In this document: one piece after another, positions 18,635-29,633 of the stretch
Layout: every line of letters starts with the position of its first letter
Numbering within the stretch: the first letter of the stretch is position 1
Source of the DNA: CAVSSX01 sp963730735
Lineage (GTDB): Bacteria; Actinomycetota; Acidimicrobiia; Acidimicrobiales; RAAP-2
Direction of reading: 5' to 3'
Assembly: GCA_963730735.1 (NCBI GenBank)
Contig: CAVSSX010000007.1
Location: 310,001-374,000, forward strand
DNA length: 64,000 bases
Translations under genes and position numbers: made by a program
Notes under the pieces: generated by a model
The model's database searches: none
What the model saw: only the letters and a program-made list of their open reading frames with translations
What the model was told of the DNA's origin: nothing

Positions 18635-21113
<2,479 letters not shown>

Positions 21114-21119
21114 TCCGGC

Positions 21120-22386
21120 TCAGCTCTCCAGCTGGAACACGTAGGTGTAGGGCGCCACGTGGGGCTTGTAGGTGGCGACGGCGGCCTGGTGGACCAGCAG
21201 GCGGACCTGGCCGGACGACGAACCGACCTCGACGGTCAGGCTCGAGGTCCCGGTCACCAACTGGGACTGCCCAGGTTGGAGGACGCCCGAGAACACCGGT
21301 GACGTGTGGGCGGAGTCGGTGGCCTGCATCCAGCTGGCCCCCCCGACGGCCGCCACGTCGATGCCGTAGGACGCCGCCCGGACCTTCACCGTCTCGGTGG
21401 TGTCGGTGGTGGCCACGACCGAGACCACCGGATGGGTGGTGGTCGGCGTCGTCGTCGTGGGGGCGGACGCCGAGGCCCCGCCGGCCACGGCGTGGCCGGC
21501 GGGCAGGTGGAGCTTGGTCCACCAGGTCGGACGCCAGTGGTGGACGACCAAGCCGGCCAGGCCCACGACGATGAGCACGGCCACCAGCGCCACCAGGACC
21601 CGGAGGGCGATCACGCCGGCTCCGGCCGGCCTCCGGGACGTCGCCCCCGGTTGCGGCTGCGCCGACGTGATGGCCGGGGTGACCCCGGTCACCGGGGCGA
21701 CGGCGGGGGGAGCGGGGTGTCGCGAGGGGTGGCGACCGTCATCGCCGTCGCCGGAGCGGCGGTGGGCGTCCACGAGGGGTTCAGCGCCACCTGACTCGTG
21801 CGCCCCGCCTCGGCCCCGGCCGCCGGCGGGCCGGGGAGCATGGTGGTGGCGGTGGCCACCGCCGGCACGAGCATGGTCGAGGGGCCGCCCCGTCGGGCCC
21901 GGGCGCCTCGGCCGGGGTCCGGCCCGGGTGGCCCGGGGCTCGGGGCGACCGGTGGCCGCCGGGGCGAGGTCGACCACCCCGGTTGCGTCCATCCCCGACG
22001 GCGCCGGGTCGACGCCCGTGGCATCGCCGTCGCCGGCCGTCGCGTCCTCCGTCGACCAGCAATCGAGCAGGGCCACGACGTGCTTGTCGCCGTCGAGGCC
22101 CAGGGAGTCGGCGTAGTGGCGCAGGGTCCGCAGTGCGTCGACGCGGTCGTCGAACGTAGCGAGATCACCGCTCTCCAGCGCCTGGATCTCGAGGAGCCGT
22201 CGCCCGGGCGTTGGTGGCTGCCTGATCGACGCTGAGGCCGATGCGGCCCCTGGCCGCCGTCAGGGACTGTCCGATCGAAGCCACCGTCGAGGGAGGTTCG
22301 GGCGCCGCCTTGGAACGGGAGGCGCCATCTCGACGCAGGATCACACTGCTCTCCCTTCGTCCTTCGACCAGCGTACTCCCGGTCAC
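21120..22386 (-). CDS. RodZ-like membrane protein: N-terminal HTH, TM segment, C-terminal DUF4115-like domain (frameshifted)
   Basis: Converges on gyrA with a 6-bp gap. The N-terminus reads SIGQSLTAARGRIGLSVDQA. After one extra base near 22205 the frame continues RLLEIQALESGDLATFDD and LRTLRHYADSLGLDGDK, the RodZ-type HTH_25 fold. A Pro/Ala/Thr linker follows; its natural-looking frame (LVPAVATATTMLPGPPAAGA) differs from the ends, implying two more frame changes. Then come one membrane helix (VIALRVLVALVAVLIVVGLA), a Thr/Pro stretch and a C-terminal beta domain (SWMQATDSAHTSPVFSGVLQ). RodZ links MreB-type cytoskeleton to the envelope; here a cell-shape role is inferred. Confidence 0.7.
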
Positions 22387-22489
22387 CCCCGGTGCCGGTA
22401 AGGCGGGCGGACCTTCCGGAGCCGTCTGGTACAGCTATCCGACAGTAAATCAACAGAAAAGGGATGGATGATGTCGGCGAGATGCAACG

Positions 22490-23182
22490 ATGAGCCCTGA
22501 AGCCCGAGTACTGGTGGTCGACGACGAGGAGGGCATCACCGACTTGGTGTCGATGGCCCTTCGCTACGAGGGCCTCGAGGTCGAGGTGGCCCACTCGGGG
22601 CGCGACGCACTCCGCCTGGTCCACAGCTTCCGGCCGCAGCTGATGCTGCTCGACGTGATGCTGCCCGACGTCGACGGCTTCGAGGTGCTCCGGCGCATGG
22701 CCGGCGACAATCCTCGGGTGCCGGTGATCTTCCTCACCGCCCGCGGTGACCTCGACGACAAGCTGCGGGGGTTCACGCTCGGCGGCGACGACTACGTCAC
22801 CAAGCCCTTCAGCGTGGAGGAGCTGATCGTCCGGACCCGCGCCATCCTGCGGCGGGTCCACGAGCTGCAACCCGAGACCAACGTCCTGATCTACGAGGAC
22901 CTCGTGCTCGACGAGGAGCAGCACGAGGTCAGCCGGGACGGCGCCGTGATCGACCTCACGCCGACCGAGTTCAAGCTGCTGCACTACCTGTTGGTGAACG
23001 CCGACCGGGTGGTCTCCAAGGCCCAGATCCTCGACCGGGTCTGGCACTACGACTTCGACGGCAACGACAACGTGGTCGAGATCTTCATCAGCTCGCTGCG
23101 ACGCAAGCTCGAGGCCCACGGACCGAGGATCATCCACACGGTCCGGGGCGTCGGCTACCGGCTCCGACGACCCAAGGAGTGA
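22490..23182 (+). CDS. OmpR-family DNA-binding response regulator
   Basis: 230 aa. The receiver domain (about 5-120) has acidic VVDDEE, phosphoacceptor Asp55 in LMLLDVMLPD and Lys in DDYVTKPFS. The winged-helix DNA-binding domain (about 135-228) has LTPTEFKLLHYLLVNADRVV and VHTVRGVGYRLR-type ending (IIHTVRGVGYRL). It forms an operon with the histidine kinase 3 bp downstream. Similar to mycobacterial MprA/TcrA-type regulators; target genes are unknown. Confidence 0.95.
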   Translation: MSPEARVLVVDDEEGITDLVSMALRYEGLEVEVAHSGRDALRLVHSFRPQLMLLDVMLPDVDGFEVLRRMAGDNPRVPVIFLTARGDLDDKLRGFTLGGDDYVTKPFSVEELIVRTRAILRRVHELQPETNVLIYEDLVLDEEQHEVSRDGAVIDLTPTEFKLLHYLLVNADRVVSKAQILDRVWHYDFDGNDNVVEIFISSLRRKLEAHGPRIIHTVRGVGYRLRRPKE

Positions 23183-23185
23183 GCG

Positions 23186-24832
23186 GTGTCGCTCCGGGCC
23201 CGGCTCCAGCTGCTGCTCGTCGGTCTGGTGGCCGCCGGACTGCTCATCTCCGACGTGGTCACCTACACCTCGATCCGCTCGTTCCTGCTGAACCGGATCG
23301 ATCCGCAGCTTGATGCGGCCTCCTTCCAGGTCGGACGGGAGCTACTGATCTACAACGGCCTGGCCACCGCCCGTGGGGGCGGCCCCGGCGGAACGCCCAC
23401 GACCCCGGCCGGCACGGTGCCGTCGTCCACCCCGAGCACGACGGCGGCGGCGGGAACCGCCACGACCACGACCACCACGCCCTCAGGGACCAGGGCCGGC
23501 GGGTTCGCCTTCCCGGGACGCAACGGGTCCCGGGACCGTTTCGGCATCCCGCCGGTCGGCACCTTCGGGGTCCTGATACATCCCGACGGGACCCAGTACG
23601 GCAAGGCCACCCCGTCGTTCACCAATGACCCCTCCACCACCAAGGCGGTGAGCGTCCCGAAGCTGCCCCACCCCTTTCCGAAGGTGACGAACGGCGCCGG
23701 CGTGTACCTGACGGTGCCCGGGAGCGGCTCCAATCCGGTGACCTACCGGGTGCTGGCCCGGCGGGCCGGCGTCGACAACCTGGTGGTCGTGGTGGCGATC
23801 CCTCTGACCGACGTGAACCAGACCTTGGGCCGGTTGTTGGCCATCGAGCTCGTGGTCACCCTGGTCATCTTGGTGGGGCTGGGTGTCCTGGCCGGTTGGA
23901 TCGTCCGCCGCGGCCTGCGGCCACTCGAGGACATGGCCGAGGCCGCCGATGAGATCGCCGCCGGCGACCTCGGCCGCCGGGTCGCCCCGGCCGAGGCGCG
24001 CACCGAGGTGGGGCGGCTCGGTCTGTCGCTCAACGCCATGCTCGAGGAGATCGAGGAGGCGTTCTCGGCCCGGGCGGCGTCCGAGGACCGGCTCCGCCGC
24101 TTCCTGGCCGACGCGTCCCACGAGCTGCGGACCCCGCTCACCTCCATCCGGGGCTACGCCGAGATCTTCGACCTCGGGGCCAGCCAGCGACCGGCCGACC
24201 TGGCCACCTCGATGCGGCACATCCGCGAGGAGTCCGACCGGATGACGGTGCTGGTGAACGACCTCCTGCTCCTGGCCCAGCTGGACCAGGAACGGCCGCT
24301 GGACCTCTCGCCCATCGACATCGTCCCGGTGGTGGCCACGGCGGTGACGGCCGCCCGGGTGGCCCACCCCGACCACCCGATCGAACTGGACTCGCCCGAG
24401 GTGCTCGAGGTGGGTTGCGACGGGGCCCGAGTCCGCCAGGTCCTCGACAACCTCCTGGCCAACGCCGTGCGGCACTCGCCGCCGGACGCGCCGGTCGAGG
24501 TGCGGGTGTCGCAAGGGGGTGGGGAGGCGACTGTCGAGGTCGCCGATGAAGGCCCGGGGGTGGCCGCCGAGGACGCCGAACGGATTTTCGAGCCCTTCTA
24601 CCGGGCCGACCGGTCGCGGGCCCGGCGAACCGGGGGGGTCGGCCTGGGCCTGGCCATCGTCGACGCCATCGCCCGGGCGCACGGCGGCTCGGTGGGGGTC
24701 CGGGACAACCCGGGGGGTGGGGCGTGCTTCTGGTTCCGGCTCCCGGTGTCGCCCCACCACGGGGGACCACTGGCCGCCCCGACAGGAAGCCGACAGGTAG
24801 AGGAAAGGCCGACCACAGCTGCGGTCGATTGA
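23186..24832 (+). CDS. Two-component sensor histidine kinase
   Basis: 548 aa from GTG 23186. Membrane helix 1 spans about 7-27 and helix 2 about 214-240, with a 185-residue extracytoplasmic sensor region between them that includes a Thr/Pro-rich stretch (about 68-105). A HAMP domain follows (about 240-292). The dimerisation domain has FLADASHELRTPLTSIRGYA with phospho-accepting His312, and the ATPase domain has VLDNLLANAVRHSP (N box), VADEGPGV, IFEPFYRADR and GVGLGLAIVDAIA. It phosphorylates the regulator just upstream in response to an unknown envelope signal. Confidence 0.95.
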   Translation: MSLRARLQLLLVGLVAAGLLISDVVTYTSIRSFLLNRIDPQLDAASFQVGRELLIYNGLATARGGGPGGTPTTPAGTVPSSTPSTTAAAGTATTTTTTPSGTRAGGFAFPGRNGSRDRFGIPPVGTFGVLIHPDGTQYGKATPSFTNDPSTTKAVSVPKLPHPFPKVTNGAGVYLTVPGSGSNPVTYRVLARRAGVDNLVVVVAIPLTDVNQTLGRLLAIELVVTLVILVGLGVLAGWIVRRGLRPLEDMAEAADEIAAGDLGRRVAPAEARTEVGRLGLSLNAMLEEIEEAFSARAASEDRLRRFLADASHELRTPLTSIRGYAEIFDLGASQRPADLATSMRHIREESDRMTVLVNDLLLLAQLDQERPLDLSPIDIVPVVATAVTAARVAHPDHPIELDSPEVLEVGCDGARVRQVLDNLLANAVRHSPPDAPVEVRVSQGGGEATVEVADEGPGVAAEDAERIFEPFYRADRSRARRTGGVGLGLAIVDAIARAHGGSVGVRDNPGGGACFWFRLPVSPHHGGPLAAPTGSRQVEERPTTAAVD

Positions 24833-25014
24833 CTACCGGTGATGGAGCGCCGGGCACCGACGGGTCGCGCGGCCCGGACGGGGGCGCTCGGTCGCCGGGG
24901 GGACTAGTCGGTTACGCCGTGCGCGCCCCGACGTCGGGGGCGGTGTCCGGGGTGACGGTCGCGGTTCCCACCCCGCGGCTTGCACCCCGGGTGCTGCCCC
25001 GGGTCTCGGGACGT
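24833..25014. other. Convergent intergenic gap with GC-rich palindrome
   Basis: Between the kinase and the convergent DsbA-like gene. The palindrome CCCCGACGTCGGGG (24926-24939) and other GC-rich hairpins could end transcription from both sides. No gene is seen. Confidence 0.35.
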
Positions 25015-25668
25015 TCAGTGGCCGGTGCCGCTCGACCCGGCGGCGAAGGACTGCTCGAGTAGGGCCAGCAGGCGGTCGGGGGACTCGGCGCCGGCGATGG
25101 CCGCCCGCCGGTCGACGACGAAGCACGGGACCCCGGTGATCCCGAGCTCCCGGGCCGTGCGCTCGTCGTGGCGGACCTCGGCGTCGTAGTCGCTGCCCCC
25201 GAGCACCCCGTCCACCTCGTCGCCGGACAGTCCGACCTGCTCGGCCAGGGCCTGCAACACGCTCGTGTCGTCGATGGGCCGACCCTCGGTGAAGTACGCC
25301 GCGAACAGCCGTTCCTCCAGTTCGTCGCGCCGACCGTGCGAGCCGGCCAGGGCCAGCAGCCGGTGGGCGTCGAAGGAGTTCGCCGGCCGGGCCAGGTCGA
25401 GCCGGTAGTCGAGGTGCTCGCCGGCCGCCACCTCGGTGACGCGGGCCTGCATGGCCGCCACCTGCTCGGCGTCGGCCCCGTACTTGGCCGCCAGGACCTG
25501 GGCCATGGTCTCGGTCGATCCCTTCGGGGCGCTCGGGTCGAGCTCGAAACTGCGCAACGTCACCCGGACCTGGTCACGGTGCTCGAAGCGCTCCAGTGCG
25601 GCCTGAAAGCGGCGGCGACCGATGTAGCACCACGGGCACACCACGTCCGACCAGATCTCGACGTCCAC
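25015..25668 (-). CDS. DsbA-family oxidoreductase (FrnE-like)
   Basis: 217 aa from GTG 25668: VDVEIWSDVVCPWCYIGRRR, with the redox motif CPWC at 11-14. The inserted helical domain has RPANSFDAHRLLALAG and AYFTEGRPIDD, and the conserved cis-Pro loop is GITGVPCFVVDRR. No signal peptide is present, so it is cytoplasmic, as FrnE proteins are. Likely a thiol-disulfide oxidoreductase or isomerase of the polyketide-isomerase-like FrnE group. It is transcribed divergently from the DipZ-like gene, another thiol-redox protein. Confidence 0.93.
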   Translation of the reverse strand: MDVEIWSDVVCPWCYIGRRRFQAALERFEHRDQVRVTLRSFELDPSAPKGSTETMAQVLAAKYGADAEQVAAMQARVTEVAAGEHLDYRLDLARPANSFDAHRLLALAGSHGRRDELEERLFAAYFTEGRPIDDTSVLQALAEQVGLSGDEVDGVLGGSDYDAEVRHDERTARELGITGVPCFVVDRRAAIAGAESPDRLLALLEQSFAAGSSGTGH

Positions 25669-25794
25669 GTTCTCTCCTCGGCAACCGGCGGCCGACGACG
25701 GCCATCTCGCTCGCGTCAACGCCCCGCCGGTGTCCGGGATTCCACCACCGGTCGGTGACCGGAACCGCCCGGCGTGGCGTGCCACTCTGGCGGC

Positions 25795-27471
25795 GTGTGG
25801 TCGCTGCTCGGCATCGGGTTCCTCGGTGGGTTGATCACCGCGCTCTCGCCCTGCGTGCTCCCGGTCCTGCCGGTCATCGTGGTGAGCGGGTCCACCGGGG
25901 AGAGTCGCTGGCGCCCCTACGCCATCGTCGGTGGCCTGGTCGCCAGCTTCACCGCGTTCACCCTGGCCGGTGGGGCGTTGCTGAGCGCCCTGCACCTGCC
26001 GCAGGACTTCCTGCGCGATCTCGGCATCGCCCTCCTGTTGGTGCTGGCGGTGGGACTGATCGTCCCCAAGGCGGGCGAGCTCCTGGAGCGGCCGTTCGCC
26101 CGTCTCGGCGGGCACTGGCAGTCGGGGTCGGGCAGCGGGTTCGTGGTCGGGATCTCGCTGGGCCTCCTGTTCGTGCCCTGCGCCGGACCGGTCCTGGCCG
26201 CCATCTCGGTCGTGGTGGCCAACCACCGGATCGGCTTCAGCGCGGTGCTCCTGACCCTGGCCTACAGCTTGGGGGTGGCGGTGCCGCTCCTGGTGGTGAC
26301 GGTCTTCATCCGCCGGGGGGCCAGCGGATGGTCGGGCTTCCGGGCCCACGCCCCCGTACTGCGCCGGGTGGCCGGGGTGGTGCTCGGGCTGACCGCCCTA
26401 GCCGTGCTGTTCAACCTGACCCGGCCGTTCCAGACGGCGGTGCCGGGGTACGCCAGTGCGGCCGAGGACCACATCGAGAGCTCGTCGTCGGCCACCCACC
26501 AGCTGCAGTCCCTGACCGGCGAGGGGGCCAACACCTTCGCCGGCTCGTCGACCGGCTCGGCCGCCGGGTCGCTCCCGATGCTCGGGAAGGCCCCGAACTT
26601 CACCGGCATCGTGTCGTGGCTCAACACCCCCGGGGACCGACCGCTCACCTTGAGCCAGCTGCGGGGCAAGGTCGTCCTGGTGGACTTCTGGACGTACTCG
26701 TGCATCAACTGCCAGCGCTCCCTGCCCCACGTGGAGGCCTGGTACAGGGCGTACGCCAAGGACGGGCTGGTGGTCGTCGGGGTCCACACCCCCGAGTTCG
26801 ACTTCGAGCACGTGGTGTCGAACGTGAAGGCGGCCGCCGGTCAGCTGGGGGTGGCCTACCCGGTGGCCATCGACAACAACTACGGGACGTGGGACGCCTA
26901 CAACAACGAGTACTGGCCGGCCGAGTACCTGATCGACCAGCAGGGCGACGTCCGCCACACGGCCTTCGGCGAGGGCGACTACGCCACCATGGAACAGGAC
27001 ATCCGGACGCTGCTGGCCGCCGGTGGGGCCACCCACCTCCCGGCGGCCACCGAGGTGGCCAACCGGACGCCCACCGACCCGACGACCCCCGAGAGCTATC
27101 TCGGCTACAAGCAGCTCACCAACTACGTGGGCTCGGCCATCCAGGACGACACGGCCGCCCACTACACGCTGCCCTCGAGCGTGCCGGCCGACCAGCTGGC
27201 CATCGGCGGCACCTGGACGGTCCGGGCCGAGGAGATGACGGCCGGGGCCGGGGCCGAGCTGGCGCTCAATTTCCAGGCCCGCGACGTCTACCTGGTGCTG
27301 GGCGGGTCGGGGACGGTGACCGTGCGCCTGAACGGCGCCGCGCCGAAGACCGTCCACGTCACCGGTGTGCCCAACCTCTACACGCTGGAGGCCTTCGACA
27401 AGTACACCTACGGCACGGTGACCCTCGACGTCTCGCCCGGCGTCCAGGCCTACGACTTCACCTTCGGGTGA
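25795..27471 (+). CDS. DipZ-like fusion: CcdA membrane domain plus thioredoxin-like and C-terminal beta domain
   Basis: I prefer GTG 25795 (VWSLLGIGFLGGLITALSPC); ATG 25774 is an alternative, and neither has a clear ribosome site. The N-terminal 210 residues form a CcdA/DsbD-type transporter with the redox cysteines in SPCVLPVLP and FVPCAGPVL. The middle is an extracytoplasmic thioredoxin/TlpA fold with WTYSCINCQRSLPHVEAWY, and the end (about 420-558) is a beta-sandwich as in mycobacterial DipZ. It should carry electrons across the membrane to reduce periplasm-side disulfides, for cytochrome c maturation or similar. Confidence 0.92.
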   Translation: MWSLLGIGFLGGLITALSPCVLPVLPVIVVSGSTGESRWRPYAIVGGLVASFTAFTLAGGALLSALHLPQDFLRDLGIALLLVLAVGLIVPKAGELLERPFARLGGHWQSGSGSGFVVGISLGLLFVPCAGPVLAAISVVVANHRIGFSAVLLTLAYSLGVAVPLLVVTVFIRRGASGWSGFRAHAPVLRRVAGVVLGLTALAVLFNLTRPFQTAVPGYASAAEDHIESSSSATHQLQSLTGEGANTFAGSSTGSAAGSLPMLGKAPNFTGIVSWLNTPGDRPLTLSQLRGKVVLVDFWTYSCINCQRSLPHVEAWYRAYAKDGLVVVGVHTPEFDFEHVVSNVKAAAGQLGVAYPVAIDNNYGTWDAYNNEYWPAEYLIDQQGDVRHTAFGEGDYATMEQDIRTLLAAGGATHLPAATEVANRTPTDPTTPESYLGYKQLTNYVGSAIQDDTAAHYTLPSSVPADQLAIGGTWTVRAEEMTAGAGAELALNFQARDVYLVLGGSGTVTVRLNGAAPKTVHVTGVPNLYTLEAFDKYTYGTVTLDVSPGVQAYDFTFG

Positions 27472-27478
27472 TGCCGTC

Positions 27479-27500
27479 TCGCCGGCCCCTCGGCCGGCGA
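27479..27500 (+). terminator. Stem-loop after the DipZ-like gene
   Basis: TCGCCGGCC (27479-27487) pairs perfectly with GGCCGGCGA (27492-27500) around a 4-base loop, 8 bp after the stop. There is no U tract, as is common in actinobacteria. Confidence 0.6.
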
Positions 27501-27641
27501 CGTGAACAACCGATGAGCAACGTGTCGACGGCAAGGACCGTTGCCGTCCGAACGGCCTCGACGGGCCTGGATGCTCGTCACCTGTAACAACCTTGGCTAC
27601 GCTGCCGCTGAGCTGCCGCTATGGCCGACCGAGGGGGAACC

Positions 27642-28412
27642 ATGGGTTCGAGCGCAAGTGCCGTCACGCCGACGCCGTTGCCGCTGTATCTACGGGCCGA
27701 GGGTCCGGCGGAGCGGAACCGGGGCACCGCCCTGATCCGCATCCTGATGGTCATCCCGCAGTACATCGTGCTGTTCTTCGTCGGGATCGCCGCCTTCGTG
27801 GTCGTGGTCATCGGCTGGTTCGCCGCCCTGATCACCGGCGAGCTGCCGGCGTTCGCCCACGACTTCCTCTCCGGGGTGCTGCGGTGGGAGGCCCGGGTGC
27901 ACAGCTACCTGCTCTTCCTGACCGACGAGTACCCGCCGTTCAGCCTGGGGGAGGAGCCCCAGTATCCGGTCCGGGTGGCGATCCCGCCCCGGACGCCGCT
28001 CAACCGTCTGGCCGTGCTGCTGCGCATCTTCATCGCCATCCCCGGCGCCATCGTCGGCGGTGTCATGATCACCGGGGCCTGGGTGGTCTCCATCGCCAGC
28101 TGGTTCATGATCGTGTTCACGGGGGCCATGCCCCCCTCGATCTACGAGGCGGTCCGGGTGGCCATTCGCTACTACGTCCGCTTCATCGGGTACTACACGA
28201 TGCTGACCCCGGAGTACTCGTGGGGCCCGCTCGGCGACCCGGAGGAGGGTGCCCCGGGCCAGGTGGCGGCGGCCGGGGCGGGCACGGCCGTCGAGCCGGC
28301 CGCGCCCGACGCCGGCTGGCTCCTGCGGCTGTCGTCGCAGGGGCGCACGACCACCATCGTCCTGATCGTGATCGGGGCCATCGTCGAGATCATCCAGTTC
28401 GCTCGGCGCTGA
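27642..28412 (+). CDS. DUF4389 domain-containing membrane protein
   Basis: ATG 27642 is chosen because GAGGGGGA lies just upstream; 256 aa. It has paired hydrophobic segments: LIRILMVIPQYIVLFFVGIA, then VVVIGWFAALITGELPAFAH, then LLRIFIAIPGAIVGGVMITG and FMIVFTGAMPPSIYEAVRVA, the duplicated pattern of DUF4389. A disordered Ala/Gly stretch and one last membrane helix (TTTIVLIVIGAIVEIIQFAR) follow. Function unknown; predicted integral membrane protein. Not obviously in an operon. Confidence 0.85.
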   Translation: MGSSASAVTPTPLPLYLRAEGPAERNRGTALIRILMVIPQYIVLFFVGIAAFVVVVIGWFAALITGELPAFAHDFLSGVLRWEARVHSYLLFLTDEYPPFSLGEEPQYPVRVAIPPRTPLNRLAVLLRIFIAIPGAIVGGVMITGAWVVSIASWFMIVFTGAMPPSIYEAVRVAIRYYVRFIGYYTMLTPEYSWGPLGDPEEGAPGQVAAAGAGTAVEPAAPDAGWLLRLSSQGRTTTIVLIVIGAIVEIIQFARR

Positions 28413-28519
28413 CGCGGCCGGTGCCGTGCCCCGGCGGGGGCCAGGTGCCAGACTCTGGGCGTTTGGGGGCGTCACCGGACGGGGAAGGTTCGGGGGCGGT
28501 GGTGAGGAAGGGGGGGCGC

Positions 28520-28654
28520 ATGCTGTGGCCCGAATTCACGATGTGGCTGGTCGAGTGCCAGCAACGCCGGGCGGCGCAGGTGAAAGCCGAACGCCTCGTG
28601 GAGGAGGCGGAAGCCTTCTTGCGCGACCAGTGGTCGTTGCACGAGACCGGTTGA
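28520..28654 (+). CDS. Small hypothetical protein (44 aa)
   Basis: ATG 28520 follows a GGGGGG ribosome-site-like run. It reads MLWPEFTMWLVECQQRRAAQ, then a charged helix VKAERLVEEAEAFLRDQW. One amphipathic helix is likely. Base pattern at third positions is GC-rich, as in neighbours. No family recognised; GTG 28502 is an alternative start. Confidence 0.45.
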   Translation: MLWPEFTMWLVECQQRRAAQVKAERLVEEAEAFLRDQWSLHETG

Positions 28655-28716
28655 GGTAACCCGCCCGGCCGGGCGCACGGACGCCGCCGGCGGCTCGATG
28701 CGGCCATACTCCTCGG

Positions 28717-29562
28717 GTGACCGAGGCCGGCCCGTCGTCGCGCACCCGCGGGTTCGGGCCCTTCGTGACCCTGGTCACCACGGAGGGGCCGGGCGGGGCG
28801 CTCGAGCGTTGGGAGTCCCGCCGCCACCGCAAGCACCAGGAGGCGGCGACCGGCTCGACCTGGTGGGCGCCCGCCTCGCGGGGGTGGTGGATCGGGGCCC
28901 TGTTCGCCGTCGGCTCCCTCCTGTTCGCCCTCGGGGCGCTCCCGCCCTACGCCGCCGGCGTCGGGACCCGGGCCGACGACGTCACGTTCTTCGTCGGGTC
29001 GCTCTTCTTCACCTCGGCCGGCTTCCTGCAGTACCGCGAGGTGATCGATACCGGTCCCGGGGGCCCGCCCCGGGGCTGGCGCAAGGTGGCCACCGTCGAG
29101 TTCGGCCGGATCGACTGGTTGGCCACGGCGGTCCAGCTGCTGGGCACGCTGTTCTTCAACGTCAGCACCGGGTACGCCCTCGGCACCGCCCTGAGCGCGG
29201 CCCAGGCCGACCACCACGTCTGGCGGCCCGACGCCCTCGGGTCGGTGTGCTTCCTGGTGGCCAGCGCCCTGGCCTGGTTCGAGGTGTGCCACGGGTGGAC
29301 GGCCTGGCGGCCGGGCGAGCTCTCGTGGTGGATCACCGCCCTCAACCTGGTCGGCTCGATCGCCTTCGGGGTCTCGGCCGTGGCCGCCTACATCGTGCCG
29401 ACGACGGGCCAGTTGGTCAGCGTCCGGCTGACCAATCTCGGTACGTTCGTCGGTGCGCTGTGCTTCCTGGCCGGGGCAGTCCTCCTGTGGCCCGAGCGGA
29501 CCGAGACGTCCGGGGCCGCTGACCCGCCTCGACCGGCGGAACCGGCGCCGTCGATGGCGTAG
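28717..29562 (+). CDS. Multi-pass membrane protein, function unknown
   Basis: 281 aa from GTG 28717. Six or so hydrophobic segments lie between residues 55 and 265, for example WWIGALFAVGSLLFALGALP, TFFVGSLFFTSAGFLQYREV, IDWLATAVQLLGTLFFNVST and LSWWITALNLVGSIAFGVSA. The FF-GS-FF-QY pattern slightly recalls YrhK-like proteins, but I would not assign the family. The C-terminal tail is Pro/Ala-rich. No linked neighbour suggests a role. Confidence 0.75.
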   Translation: MTEAGPSSRTRGFGPFVTLVTTEGPGGALERWESRRHRKHQEAATGSTWWAPASRGWWIGALFAVGSLLFALGALPPYAAGVGTRADDVTFFVGSLFFTSAGFLQYREVIDTGPGGPPRGWRKVATVEFGRIDWLATAVQLLGTLFFNVSTGYALGTALSAAQADHHVWRPDALGSVCFLVASALAWFEVCHGWTAWRPGELSWWITALNLVGSIAFGVSAVAAYIVPTTGQLVSVRLTNLGTFVGALCFLAGAVLLWPERTETSGAADPPRPAEPAPSMA

Positions 29563-29592
29563 ATTCGCGGCCGCGAGCGCTGACGGGGTGTC

Positions 29593-29618
29593 TTGCCGGG
29601 GCCGAGCCCCGCCGGCAA
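29593..29618 (+). promoter_or_regulatory. Hairpin in the leader of the glutamate decarboxylase gene
   Basis: TTGCCGGGG and CCCCGCCGGCAA form a near-perfect GC-rich stem around CCGAG, ending six bases before the AAGGAG ribosome site of the next gene. It could terminate the previous transcript or control translation. Confidence 0.35.
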
Positions 29619-29633
29619 CACCGAAGGAGTCCC

